IMG/VR virus record: IMGVR_UViG_3300041964_000083
Span: 89,953-153,952 of that record
DNA: 64,000 bases
Strand: one strand, 5' to 3'
Source of the DNA: a virus
The notes under the pieces are model-generated. The model ran no database searches. It was not told the origin of the DNA and saw nothing but the letters and a program-made list of their open reading frames with translations. Below are positions 1-7,344 of the stretch, piece by piece. How positions within the stretch are numbered: position 1 is the first letter of the stretch; every line of letters starts with the position of its first letter. The translations under genes and the position numbers were made by a program.

Positions 1-109
1 CTTGGCGTGCAGATCTCGCGCTATACCCAGCCCGTATAGCCGCCTGAGTCCCATTCAGGTCAACAATGTACTCTATACAGAACTGGCGTTGTTTGTTTGT
101 TAAAGACAA
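1..109 (-). CDS. Phage terminase small subunit, N-terminal part (runs off the window)
   Basis: Reading leftwards from a TTG codon at 109-107 gives 36 residues beginning MSLTNKQRQFCIEYIVDLNG and continuing TQAAIRAGYSARSARQ before the window ends. The pattern LTxKQxxFxxEYxxDxNxTQAAIRAGYS is the signature of the Terminase_2 small-subunit family, which recognises the packaging site and recruits the large subunit. An in-frame TAA lies about 40 bases upstream and no ATG is available, so a TTG start is inferred. The large subunit would be expected further left on the same strand. The family call is confident; the start is less so. Confidence 0.85.
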   Translation of the reverse strand, partial: MSLTNKQRQFCIEYIVDLNGTQAAIRAGYSARSARQ

Positions 110-279
110 TTCTCGTGGGAGATAGACTATTACTAGTTTACGTTATGCGATCGCACACCAAAGACATATGGAAAAAAATAGAAGTTAGCTTCTATAGCAA
201 ACGATCGCGCACACAAACATTGATGATAACGGGGAAGCGATCGCACACATCTGCCAAAATTACTTAACCAAGCGTTGAA

Positions 280-519
280 ATGCTGTTATCGGAACTATGC
301 GATCGCGCAAAAATCAAATATTCAACCGCGATCGCAGTAGTACTCGGCTGCAAGAAGCTCAAACCGTCACTGGCAATATTCCACACCTGCCAGCCAAAAC
401 CTGTCCAACTTAAGAAATTCGGCACAGGTTTCCCCAACACCCCATACCGTTGCCCTTGCTGTGATGTGTTGGTTAGAAACCCAAATGAGTTGAATTACGA
501 TGTTTTAGTGAGCAAATGA
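280..519 (+). CDS. Hypothetical protein, 79 aa, with CPCC motif
   Basis: A 79-residue frame with a C-terminal RCPCCDVLVRNPNE segment that could hold a metal or be a short zinc ribbon half. Two HIP1 octamers lie inside the frame (encoding CDRA and TAIA), as in many real genes here. The TGA stop at 517-519 is the first triplet of a 19-bp palindrome, an arrangement shared with other genes of the window. There is no strong Shine-Dalgarno sequence before the ATG. Function unknown. Confidence 0.45.
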   Translation: MLLSELCDRAKIKYSTAIAVVLGCKKLKPSLAIFHTCQPKPVQLKKFGTGFPNTPYRCPCCDVLVRNPNELNYDVLVSK

Positions 520-535
520 CAACGCATCGTTGTCA
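517..535. repeat. 19-bp dispersed palindrome, copy 1
   Basis: TGACAACG-CAT-CGTTGTCA, perfect 8-bp arms around a 3-bp centre. It begins with the TGA stop of the preceding frame and lies 7 bp from the terminator hairpin at 543-567. Confidence 0.85.
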
Positions 536-542
536 AACAAAA

Positions 543-567
543 ACACCCCGTCACAACGACGGGGTGT
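543..567 (-). terminator. Intrinsic terminator of the dnaN operon
   Basis: Perfect 10-bp stem (ACACCCCGTC / GACGGGGTGT) with a 5-base loop. On the minus strand it is followed by TTTTTGTTT, so it ends leftward transcription coming from the gene at 674-1063. Confidence 0.85.
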
Positions 568-673
568 GTCGCCCAAGACAAGCGACGATAAGAAAATTGT
601 TCCAGAATTCTATTCTACTGCCTTGTAAACGTGAACGTTATTTCTTAACTAATGCGATCGCGTCTCCCTTTGT

Positions 674-1063
674 TCAATTTTTGAACCCGTACACGTAATA
701 TTCGTAACCGTTAGATAAGTTGCATCCACCCATAACGCAAATAAGTTTCAACTTGGGGTTATCAAAATACGCTCTCAAAAACGCTTCTGCGTATCGGGCT
801 GTTCTTGGTGATGCGCCTGAATCCTTTGCTTTCTCGCTTGCCGCTTCTGCTTTCGTCCTATCCCATTGCCAGATGCGATCGCTATACTCCCATGTCAAAC
901 CATCTTCTTGATGACCATAAATAACTTGAGGCTTTTTCCAGATTTTTTGCTGATAACTTGGGTACTGAAGGCGTTGATCTGGGTCTAATGTTGGAATAAT
1001 TGCTGGTAGCTGATATTCTTTGGCAATGCCATGCGCCATTTCAAACCATTCTTCGTCCATCAT
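674..1063 (-). CDS. Hypothetical protein, 129 aa, downstream of dnaN
   Basis: The start codon overlaps the dnaN stop by four bases, so the two genes are translationally coupled in one operon ending at the terminator at 543-567. The protein is soluble, aromatic-rich and charged, without transmembrane segments. The middle (SDRIWQWDRTKAEAASEKAKDSG) looks helical. I do not recognise a family. Being co-transcribed with a sliding clamp suggests a DNA replication or repair accessory role, but this is only context. Confidence 0.7.
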   Translation of the reverse strand: MMDEEWFEMAHGIAKEYQLPAIIPTLDPDQRLQYPSYQQKIWKKPQVIYGHQEDGLTWEYSDRIWQWDRTKAEAASEKAKDSGASPRTARYAEAFLRAYFDNPKLKLICVMGGCNLSNGYEYYVYGFKN

Positions 1064-2290
1064 CGCTTTATCCTTGCAATTTGTTGAGTAGACGCAAGTC
1101 CTAATAATGTACGGTGCGATCGCGTCTCCCCTTTAGTCTCTAATCTGTACGGGCATATCAGGTAAGTCATCTTCAACTCACCTAGGGGTACGAGTATGAC
1201 CGGAGTATCAGCGGTATTAATCAACATCTGAATCTCTGTAGTCGCAAGCGTCTTTAAGCCATCAATTAAGTATTTAACATTGAAGGCTATAAGTAAGTCA
1301 TCACCTGATACCTGAATAGGCATTGACTCTTGTCCACTACCAACATCTTGAGCATCAACCGATAAAGTAAGCTGCTGGTTAATGCTGTCAATGCTGAACT
1401 TAACCGTATTGTTTTTCTGGTCAGCTAGTACGCCGATGCGCTCCACTGCACCAAGTAACTGCCGTCGATCAATTGTGACTTGCCGCTGGAACTGAACTGG
1501 AATCAACTGCCGATAGGCTGGGTATGTTCCTTCTAGTGTGCGACTCGTTAAGCGCTGCTCTCCCTCCTGAAAGACAAGCTGACCTTGCTCAAAATGAAGC
1601 ATAACCGTATCTACTGGTTGCTTGGTGGCAATCATCCGTTCAAGCTCTTTTAGCGCTCTAGTGGGCACGGTGACTTGAAATGGCTCAACACTTTCTTGAT
1701 TGTCTTCGCTCTGATTTTTTGTTTCTACAACGGCAAGGCGATGCCCATCTGTGGCAGCAAACTCTAAGCCATCTTGCTGAACAGTTAAGTGAACACCAGT
1801 TAGTACCTGTTTGGTTTCATCGGGACTAGTGGCAAACAGCGTGCTACCCAACCCTTGCTTTAGCGCTTCAACGGGGTAGGCTAATTGCCGTCTCTGATTG
1901 CACCTGTGGAAGTGCTGGGAATTCATCAGCACTCATCCCGCGCATTTGATAGCGCCCAGATGCTGAAGTTAGCGTGACGATATGGCTACCTTCAGCATCG
2001 CCTTCTCCTGATTTCTCAGATAACGTGATTTCCCCTTCAGATAGACGAGAAACAATATCACTAAGTAGTTTTGCCGGAATGGTTAGTTTTCCGCTCGTTT
2101 CTACCGTAGCGGCAAAACTGGTCTGAATGCCAAGACTCAGATCAAATGCGGTAAGCGTCACCTTCTGTGCTTCGGCATCAGCCACGAGCAGCACATTACC
2201 CAATATTGGGTGGGTAGGACGAGAGGGAACCGCTCGACTTACTAGAGAGAGGTTTGTGTTGAGTTCGCTTTGGATGCAGGTTAGTTTCAT
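1060..2290 (-). pseudogene. dnaN: DNA polymerase III beta subunit (sliding clamp), frameshifted
   Basis: Beta clamps are ring dimers that tether DNA polymerase and other enzymes to DNA. The N-terminal frame begins MKLTCIQSELNTNLSLVSRA at 2290, continues through HPILGNVLLVA and MRGMSADEFPALP, then hits a stop after AISLPR. The second frame picks up exactly there with PVEALKQGLGSTLFATSPDETKQVLTGV and ATDGHRLA, and ends with a short clamp-like C-terminus followed by about 30 extra residues. The switch needs removal of one base from the G-run at 1873-1876. Joined length is near 400 residues, close to normal for cyanobacterial DnaN. So this is a full clamp gene with a single +1 indel: a decayed gene, an assembly error, or (less likely) a programmed frameshift. 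The recipient chromosome would have its own dnaN, so this copy belongs to the mobile element. Confidence 0.9.
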
Positions 2291-2325
2291 GGTTTTGTCC
2301 AATGTTGGTTGTTGTGTGCGATCGC

Positions 2326-2577
2326 CTAATAACTGTCAGTGCCTAAAATCTTAGATTTTGGTTTGGGTTTGTTTACCCGCCACTTTTTAAAGCTACGTTC
2401 GCTATACCATTGAGGAGGACTACCATTCCAAGAAGCAAATACTTTTTGGTTGTCGATATCAACCTCAATTATTTTGAGCGTGTAGAGCGCGCCGTATGAA
2501 ATCTTGACCACACCCATCTGCTGACGACGCACTTCATAGACGATTTGCTCTGGCTTAAGTCGATTAATTGATGCCAT
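2326..2577 (-). CDS. Hypothetical protein, 83 aa
   Basis: Small basic protein of mostly beta character (ALYTLKIIEVDIDNQKVFAS, then a WNGSPPQWY turn) and a lysine-rich tail, resembling small barrel (SH3-like) proteins in general outline. It lies 36 bp upstream of dnaN on the same strand and probably shares its transcript. No family recognised. Confidence 0.65.
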   Translation of the reverse strand: MASINRLKPEQIVYEVRRQQMGVVKISYGALYTLKIIEVDIDNQKVFASWNGSPPQWYSERSFKKWRVNKPKPKSKILGTDSY

Positions 2578-2614
2578 GTTTATGCCTCATTAATGAAAGT
2601 TAGTTGCAAATAAA

Positions 2615-3037
2615 TTATGTGCGATCGCGCTCCTCTTTATCTGGAAAAGTTGCCCAAACAGGAACTTCGCCTAAACAAATCCAAATAAACAAGTCTTCCC
2701 AGTACCCAGATTGAGCCTGAAGAGTTATTGATTCTGTTAACAAAGAAAGCGATCGTGCATTACGAAATGAGCAAGCGTGCGATCGCTTTACAACTTTAAA
2801 AGGTATATGTGCCGTACCCTTAAAATTGTTGTGTATAGAATCTGAATCCACAAAAACGCTCATTGGATGTACGTTTAATTGTTGTGCTGATTCATACATT
2901 TGCCGAGTGATGTCAAACAGCAGTACAACTTCATCACCAATCATAAAACTGGCAAATGAAGATAAATCGTTACCGTCGTATAGATTGAAACTACAGTCTA
3001 TTGCAGTTTCGTATTTGCGAGATTGAAAATATACCAT
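2615..3037 (-). CDS. Hypothetical protein, 140 aa
   Basis: I place the start at the ATG at 3037 because it is preceded by AGGA and a HIP1 octamer in the context GCGATCGCACATG, the same context used by the next gene upstream; a longer frame from 3094 would overlap that gene. The protein begins MVYFQSRKYETAIDCS and contains hydrophobic strands (DEVVLLFDITRQMY). It ends in a HIP1-encoded ERDRT tail. Function unknown; part of the 3668 to dnaN minus-strand run. Confidence 0.65.
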   Translation of the reverse strand: MVYFQSRKYETAIDCSFNLYDGNDLSSFASFMIGDEVVLLFDITRQMYESAQQLNVHPMSVFVDSDSIHNNFKGTAHIPFKVVKRSHACSFRNARSLSLLTESITLQAQSGYWEDLFIWICLGEVPVWATFPDKEERDRT

Positions 3038-3054
3038 GTGCGATCGCGTCCTGT

Positions 3055-3507
3055 TTAAAACAAATTTAACTGTCCTGGAACTTCTGCTAAACATCGCTCC
3101 ACTTCATCAATCACAGCTTTAGCGAAGTCTCTGATAAGTGTGTCGTGATAGTAGCCAAACTCTTCATCCGTAGGGCGACCCCACCAACCCGACTCGTGGA
3201 TGATATCAACAGCAAGAATACCCCCATTGGGAATATCGAGGTAAATACCCCATCCTCTGTACGGTTGGATTTCGTTCTCAGGATAGTCACACTCCTCACC
3301 CATATGAATAAAACCAAATTGGTCTACAAGCTGATCAATCCTGCCAGCTAATCCAGTCAAATGAGAGGCTCTTAGCTTGTTGGTGTCAATTTTGAAAACT
3401 TCAGGCAACTCTAACAAGACACCACCACAGTCTTCATGCTCCATCTCACTTAAGTTTTCGAGGCTATCGATGATTTCGTCACAGCGGGAACAACGGTACT
3501 TAGTCAT
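3055..3507 (-). CDS. Zinc-ribbon hypothetical protein with C-terminal QLNLF motif
   Basis: The N-terminus MTKYRCSRCDEIIDSLENL has a CxxC pair and a further Cys at about residue 27, suggesting a zinc ribbon. The body (residues 50-140) is unknown. The last residues are PGQLNLF, which matches the QLxLF pentapeptide that bacterial proteins use to dock on the beta clamp, and a clamp gene lies 0.8 kb downstream on the same strand. SD and start are clear: GGAGGA, HIP1, then CACATG. Its ATG overlaps the TGA of the ribbon-helix-helix gene upstream. A clamp partner role is an inference. Confidence 0.7.
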   Translation of the reverse strand: MTKYRCSRCDEIIDSLENLSEMEHEDCGGVLLELPEVFKIDTNKLRASHLTGLAGRIDQLVDQFGFIHMGEECDYPENEIQPYRGWGIYLDIPNGGILAVDIIHESGWWGRPTDEEFGYYHDTLIRDFAKAVIDEVERCLAEVPGQLNLF

Positions 3508-3668
3508 GTGCGATCGCGTCCTCCAATCTTTTCGTAAATAAACTCTCTAACTGCATCCGCCATAGTGGTTTTGTTTTTTTGACACCACTCAGCAAATGCC
3601 TCTTTGTCGGATTTCTCCAAATGAACATGGATATCCGCAGGCTCTTTATATCTCTTAGGTCGTGGCAT
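3504..3668 (-). CDS. Small ribbon-helix-helix-like DNA-binding protein, 54 aa
   Basis: A 54-residue frame, MPRPKRYKEPADIHVHLEKS followed by DKEAFAEWCQKNKTTMADAV and REFIYEKIGG. A short beta strand (DIHVHLEK) followed by two helices is the layout of CopG/Arc-type ribbon-helix-helix repressors, also common as antitoxins. Its TGA overlaps the ATG of the next gene. A consensus-like promoter and an imperfect palindrome lie immediately upstream (3687-3721), fitting an autoregulated first gene of the operon. Confidence 0.75.
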   Translation of the reverse strand: MPRPKRYKEPADIHVHLEKSDKEAFAEWCQKNKTTMADAVREFIYEKIGGRDRT

Positions 3669-3693
3669 TTCTTTAATTCGGTCTATGGGTTAT

Positions 3694-3721
3694 ACTATAT
3701 ACCATAAACCAATAATTGCAA
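3694..3721 (-). promoter_or_regulatory. Sigma70-type promoter of the 3668 to 674 operon
   Basis: On the minus strand TTGCAA (3721-3716) and TATAGT (3699-3694) are separated by 16 bp. The region 3687-3709 is an imperfect palindrome over the -10 element, a plausible operator for the ribbon-helix-helix protein it drives. Confidence 0.6.
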
Positions 3722-3800
3722 AGCAAAAGCGATCGCGCACCTCGGACTGGAAATCTGGTTACGCGATCGCCTAGCACTACCCAACTACTTAGGAGCACCA

Positions 3801-4705
3801 ATGGAAATCATACGTCGCGTTGACAACAACGTCGAGTTTTACACAGTAACTGCTACCGGAAAATCTGGAATGAGTCAAAGTGGTTTATCAATTCTTTCTG
3901 GAGTTACCCGCCAAGCTATTATCAAAATCGAAAAGACCCTTGTAACCGAAGCACCATCTAAAACGCTGGAAAGGTTTGTGGGTAAGGATTTTACCCTTGT
4001 AACCGAAAATGCAATGATTGATGGTAAACCAACCGGAAACCTCAATGTTTACGCTTCGCCGTTTTGCGGAGCAGTGATTCGTCACTATGCATACAAAGGT
4101 AACGATACGGCACAATATAGCCTTGAACAGTTCTCTGATATGGGGATAGAGAAGTGGATTCAAGAGATTACTGGATGGACTAAACCCAATCAACCGTCTC
4201 AAGCATCAATGGTTGGGTACTGGGCAGAGCGGCAGCGGCTATTCATCCAGAAGACTACAATCCCTAGTGGGTGGTTCTGTGTCTTTGAGGAATTGGCTAA
4301 GTTGATGTGGCAGCTTGAGAACTTGGGTATGTTATCCCCGACTACAGTCCAGTAACCAACAAACGGATTATGCCCGATATATCGATTGGTAAAATATTCT
4401 GCAAATATATGCGGAAGAATGGCTACGCTGTTGACTCTACTGTTCGCAGCTACCCGCATTATTATCCCGGATGGGCGTTACCCGTAAACGCTAACATTTA
4501 CCCCAATGCTTGGTTAGAAGTGTTTCGAGCTTGGTTTGATGAGCAGTGGAAGCCGCAACGGTTGGTTAAGTATTTAGGAAAGCGCGACCCCGATAGTATG
4601 CCTTCAATCTGCAAATTGTTAGGTTTACCTGAAGCGCCAGTGCAACTTGAACTACTTACTGTTAAAAATGGCGAGATTCTAGTACTCAAAGATTGCAACA
4701 GCTAA
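3801..4705 (+). pseudogene. Antirepressor-like phage protein, split by a frameshift
   Basis: The first frame (3801-4355) reads MEIIRRVDNNVEFYTVTATG to residue 184, the second (ATG 4370, open from before 4330) continues without overlap in content: ...ENLG, then YVIPDYSPVTNKRIMPDISI, GKIFCKYMRKNGY and a conserved-looking YPHYYPGWALPVNANIYPN block. One missing base near 4326-4330 explains the break; joined length is about 301 residues. The N-terminal half (SGVTRQAIIKIEKTLVT, then GNLNVYASPFCGAVIRHYAY) resembles cyanobacterial phage regulators of the antirepressor type, and the second half resembles P63C-like C-terminal domains. The family is a tentative call. The SD sequence AGGAGC precedes the ATG at 3801. 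Confidence 0.6.
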
Positions 4706-4715
4706 CTCAATTATC

Positions 4716-4744
4716 TAGACTGACAACGTTTCGTTGTCAGTCTA
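4716..4744. repeat. 19-bp dispersed palindrome, copy 2 (extended)
   Basis: Core TGACAACG-TTT-CGTTGTCA at 4721-4739. Five further bases on each side (TAGAC / GTCTA) are also complementary, giving 13-bp arms. Confidence 0.85.
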
Positions 4745-4769
4745 CCACTAGAACCAATACCCAAACCTT

Positions 4770-5300
4770 ATGTCAACCTACACAGAACTCCGACAAGAAC
4801 TAGATCGCATTGAGAAGTATATTCAAGACGCGATCGCGCAATTAGTCAACGCTAAAGAACCAAAGGACAAATTGCGAGAAGAATTAAATCGTGTGATGGG
4901 CGAACAAATCAGAGTGCGAGTTGAGCTATCCAGTTTGCTAGAGCGTGAAGCAAAGGAAATTGCTGCATCATCCGACCTTGACGATATTAAATTCTTGTAC
5001 CGGGGGAGACGATATTCGGCAAGTGGTTGGTGGCACGTCTACTACGAGAAGTGCCAAGTCATCGAACGTAAGCCCAATTATCTCACTGTGGTGTCTCAAG
5101 ATATGGATATCCCAGGCTTTTATAAAGGTGGAAAGTTTCGGGTTAAGCGTGATGAGCTTCAGTCTGAGGCAAAGCCTACCATAGCCGACATGGAGAATTC
5201 TTTTACATCGAACCCCTTAGCGACAGTTCACCCCTCCCCGGTAGTGCGGTCATTGGCTCAAACCTTACGGCTACTCCAGAGCAAGGCGCAATGGTGCTAG
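4770..5300 (+). CDS. Coiled-coil hypothetical protein, 176 aa
   Basis: Residues 1-70 form a long charged helix (heptad-like ELRQELDRIEKYIQDAIAQL, then KDKLREELNRVMGEQ) likely to be a coiled coil. Residues 75-130 are a small beta domain (FLYRGRRYSASGWWHVYYEK, then YLTVVSQDMDIPGFY) and the C-terminus is disordered. It follows the antirepressor-like gene and ends just before palindrome copy 3 and a terminator. No family recognised. Confidence 0.65.
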   Translation: MSTYTELRQELDRIEKYIQDAIAQLVNAKEPKDKLREELNRVMGEQIRVRVELSSLLEREAKEIAASSDLDDIKFLYRGRRYSASGWWHVYYEKCQVIERKPNYLTVVSQDMDIPGFYKGGKFRVKRDELQSEAKPTIADMENSFTSNPLATVHPSPVVRSLAQTLRLLQSKAQWC

Positions 5301-5320
5301 GTACACCCCATCAATTACGT

Positions 5321-5339
5321 TGACAACGAATAGTTGTCA
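5321..5339. repeat. 19-bp dispersed palindrome, copy 3
   Basis: TGACAACG-AAT-AGTTGTCA, one arm position altered. It lies 9 bp before the terminator at 5349. Confidence 0.75.
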
Positions 5340-5348
5340 TTTGAAAGC

Positions 5349-5378
5349 CCACCCTCAGCGATAGGGTGGTTTTTGTTT
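5349..5378 (+). terminator. Intrinsic terminator
   Basis: Stem CCACCCT / AGGGTGG with a 7-base loop followed by TTTTTGTTT on the plus strand. Ends the 3801-5300 transcription unit. Confidence 0.85.
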
Positions 5379-5452
5379 GGAGATGGTGCGATCGCGCAAT
5401 ATTAAATAGTTGGTGCTGCTTATTCCAGAATGATTGCTGTGTCTAAGCTTCG

Positions 5453-5761
5453 ATGGAACCGTTACACCTACTCCTCAAATCAGAGACGGTTCAAGCTCCA
5501 AATCTAGGTAGTGTATTAATTGTATGCGATCATTCTAATATGGCTGGAATTTGCTCAAAACACCAACACCACGAGGTTGGATGCCCGCTTTGTGAGGCGT
5601 CACCAACAGATTTGTTCCCTGATTGGCACGAGAAGAAAGCTGCTGCTATACTGGCTGGAACTCAGGTGTGTGCGTATTGTGGTTTTGAATCATACAAAAC
5701 AACTTCATCTTGCCCAAAATGTCGGGCGCATTTTCCTGAAGATAAAAGTTTGCTGAATTAG
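5453..5761 (+). CDS. Zinc-binding hypothetical protein, 102 aa (start uncertain)
   Basis: Two metal-binding clusters are visible: CSKHQHHEVGCPLC at about residues 34-47 and CAYC ... CPKC at about 74-91, so the protein is probably a double zinc ribbon. The real start may be the internal ATG at 5543 (MAGICSKHQHHEVGC), which would leave only the zinc domains. Its stop overlaps the 3' end of the convergent gene at 5758. Function unknown. Confidence 0.55.
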   Translation: MEPLHLLLKSETVQAPNLGSVLIVCDHSNMAGICSKHQHHEVGCPLCEASPTDLFPDWHEKKAAAILAGTQVCAYCGFESYKTTSSCPKCRAHFPEDKSLLN

Positions 5762-6546
5762 ATTTGGTGTGATCGCGTATCAATCCACTCCGGCGACACA
5801 TCCGCAGATTCCTCAGTATCTAAGCAAACTCCGCCAAAGATGTTGTAGGAAATACCATTTTCCCAGTACACAGCAACGTGTTTGGGGTCTACTTCTGGTT
5901 TGCCAACGCTGTCAGTCTTGCGACGGAATCGGGTTACCCCTTCAAAAACAGCGTTGAAGAGCAGCCGGACGATCGCGCCTCTATGTTTAGGTAAATCGTG
6001 CAAATCACTATGCCAGCGCCAGCAGAAGAACTCTTCTAAGCTTTCGTAGAGTATCAGTGCCTTTACCATATCGAAGTTTTCAATGTCGGGTGCTGTGCCG
6101 CGCTTTTTCTCACCAGGGTTGAAACTCTGCTTTTGGTAGCGGAAAATCCCAAACACATCAGCAAGCATATCCCGCATTTTCCACATAGTTGTTCGTCCAG
6201 AGGCAGCACCCGTCCAATGCTCTTTGAGGTAAGTGCAGATGGCTTGCTGTGTGATGTTGAAGCACTCAACGCCTTGTCGTGCGATCGCAGTGAGTCTATT
6301 GGTTACGTGGTGGCGTGTACCTTTCTTCTTCAGGCTTAGGGTATCCATTGCGGCACGGTATAGGTAAGCGTTGAGTACGCCCATTGCCGTTAGCACCTGC
6401 TTCTTAGTCCAGTTGGCGACGATACCGAAGATGTCTTGTCGAATGCTATGGAGTTGCGATCGCGTCGGTAAGGTTAAGCCAAACCCTGTGCGAACACTTG
6501 TACTCTGTTGATTTGCGGGAAATTGCATTATACTTTCCATATTCAC
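5758..6546 (-). CDS. Module protein A: uncharacterised paralogue of the 13858-14793 protein
   Basis: 262 residues, helical and basic. It aligns along its length with the protein at 13858-14793: RAAMDTLSL versus RAAREMKVL, GRTTMWKMRDMLADVFGIF versus GRTTLWKTKKMLSDTFNLF, and LPKHRGAIVRLLFNAVFEGV versus LPEHKGAIISLVFNKFFAGV. The GRTTxWK block could be the recognition part of a helix-turn-helix. Upstream, at matching distances in both copies, are a leader hairpin, a long inverted repeat starting 107 bp from the start codon and a 19-bp palindrome. I do not know the family; a DNA-binding replication, partition or control protein acting on that upstream DNA is an inference. The start at 6546 is tentative (ATGs also at 6540 and 6528). 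Confidence 0.75.
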   Translation of the reverse strand: MNMESIMQFPANQQSTSVRTGFGLTLPTRSQLHSIRQDIFGIVANWTKKQVLTAMGVLNAYLYRAAMDTLSLKKKGTRHHVTNRLTAIARQGVECFNITQQAICTYLKEHWTGAASGRTTMWKMRDMLADVFGIFRYQKQSFNPGEKKRGTAPDIENFDMVKALILYESLEEFFCWRWHSDLHDLPKHRGAIVRLLFNAVFEGVTRFRRKTDSVGKPEVDPKHVAVYWENGISYNIFGGVCLDTEESADVSPEWIDTRSHQI

Positions 6547-6570
6547 GGATGGGAAACCGAGAATTTATTG

Positions 6571-6605
6571 AAAGCCGTCGAGGGGTAAGAATGCTCGGCG
6601 GCTTT
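6571..6605 (-). promoter_or_regulatory. 5' leader hairpin of module protein A
   Basis: Stem AAAGCCG / CGGCTTT extended by CGAG / CTCG inside, located 25 bp upstream of the start codon. It matches in position and core sequence (GCCGCC on the transcribed strand) the hairpin at 14828-14857. Confidence 0.65.
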
Positions 6606-6652
6606 CGCTATTGGTTGAAATTATCGCACAAAACTCCGTCGAAAACCAAAGA

Positions 6653-6788
6653 TGAACGCTTAAGCCTCTTTATTAATTTTGAGTGAAGATTTTCTTCTTT
6701 CCAACGAAGTTTTGTCTTTCTAGCAGGGTTTGTCTTGTTAAAAAAAATCAATTCAGACAAACTCCTCATCCCAAAGCTTAAGCGTTCA
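6653..6788. repeat. Inverted-repeat element A (136 bp) upstream of module protein A
   Basis: Arms TGAACGCTTAAGC (6653-6665) and its exact complement (6776-6788) enclose 110 bp of AT-rich DNA. The element starts 107 bp upstream of the start codon and ends 32 bp before a 19-bp palindrome. Element B at 14900-15038 shares arm consensus TGAACGNWTAAGC, length and both distances. A replication origin or operator region is possible; both arms lie on the same side of the gene, so these are not insertion-sequence ends. Confidence 0.75.
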
Positions 6789-6819
6789 CACCTTGTTAAA
6801 ATAAGCTTTCTGCAAAATT

Positions 6820-6838
6820 TGACATCGTTTCGTTGTCA
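6820..6838. repeat. 19-bp dispersed palindrome, copy 4
   Basis: TGACATCG-TTT-CGTTGTCA, one A/T exchange in the left arm. It sits between element A and the stop of the minus-strand gene at 6848. Confidence 0.8.
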
Positions 6839-6847
6839 GCATTAATT

Positions 6848-7057
6848 TTAATCGTCTGCCATCTCATATCCTTTCAAGCTTCTAACAATGCGATAAATAA
6901 CCCCACAATTTTCGTATTCAACATACTTGTTAGATAAGTTTTCAAGTATTGCCCACCCTAATCGCTCTGTTCCCATAGTCCAATTAGGATTACTGACAAC
7001 CGTCCACTGACTTTTATCAACCTGCCGACAAATTAAATATTGAATCGGTTTTTTCAT
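6848..7057 (-). CDS. Hypothetical protein, 69 aa
   Basis: Begins MKKPIQYLICRQVDKSQWTV and has a compact alternating pattern of strands and turns, without motifs I know. Third and last gene of a run on the minus strand behind the recombinase. Palindrome copy 4 lies just past its stop. Confidence 0.55.
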   Translation of the reverse strand: MKKPIQYLICRQVDKSQWTVVSNPNWTMGTERLGWAILENLSNKYVEYENCGVIYRIVRSLKGYEMADD

Positions 7058-7089
7058 ATTTCGTCAAACTAAATCAGAAGCGATCGCGT

Positions 7090-7344
7090 CTAATCGTCTC
7101 TCAAATTTCCATTCTCTAGGGCACGCTCAACAAGTAAGTCGGCTGCCTCTAAAATACTTGTACCAGTTGCCCAGCAGGGGTTGGCATTCAAAGAGCACCA
7201 GTCGGTTAAAGCTATTGCTAGAGCTTCTTCTAGTTCACCGCTTCGTTCTAACTCTCCCTCAAATTGCACTGGGGTACTAACACAAGTACAAATTAACTCA
7301 ACACCCATATCTTTTAGTGTTATCAGCAATTCATCAGTGTCCAT
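7090..7344 (-). CDS. Hypothetical protein, 84 aa, downstream of the recombinase
   Basis: The start codon directly follows the recombinase stop, so the two are probably co-translated. The protein is acidic and helical (EGELERSGELEEALAIALTD, then EAADLLVERALENG). No family recognised. Its position is that of an excision or control factor, but small size and acidity do not identify it. Confidence 0.6.
   Translation of the reverse strand: MDTDELLITLKDMGVELICTCVSTPVQFEGELERSGELEEALAIALTDWCSLNANPCWATGTSILEAADLLVERALENGNLRDD

Noticed and set aside
4199-4459. Minus-strand frame across the break in the 3801 gene
   Set aside because: The plus-strand frames join into one coherent protein; the minus frame is a shadow.
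6653-6788. Elements A and B as insertion-sequence ends or MITEs
   Set aside because: Both arms lie upstream of the gene, no target duplication is visible, and spacing to the gene is conserved.
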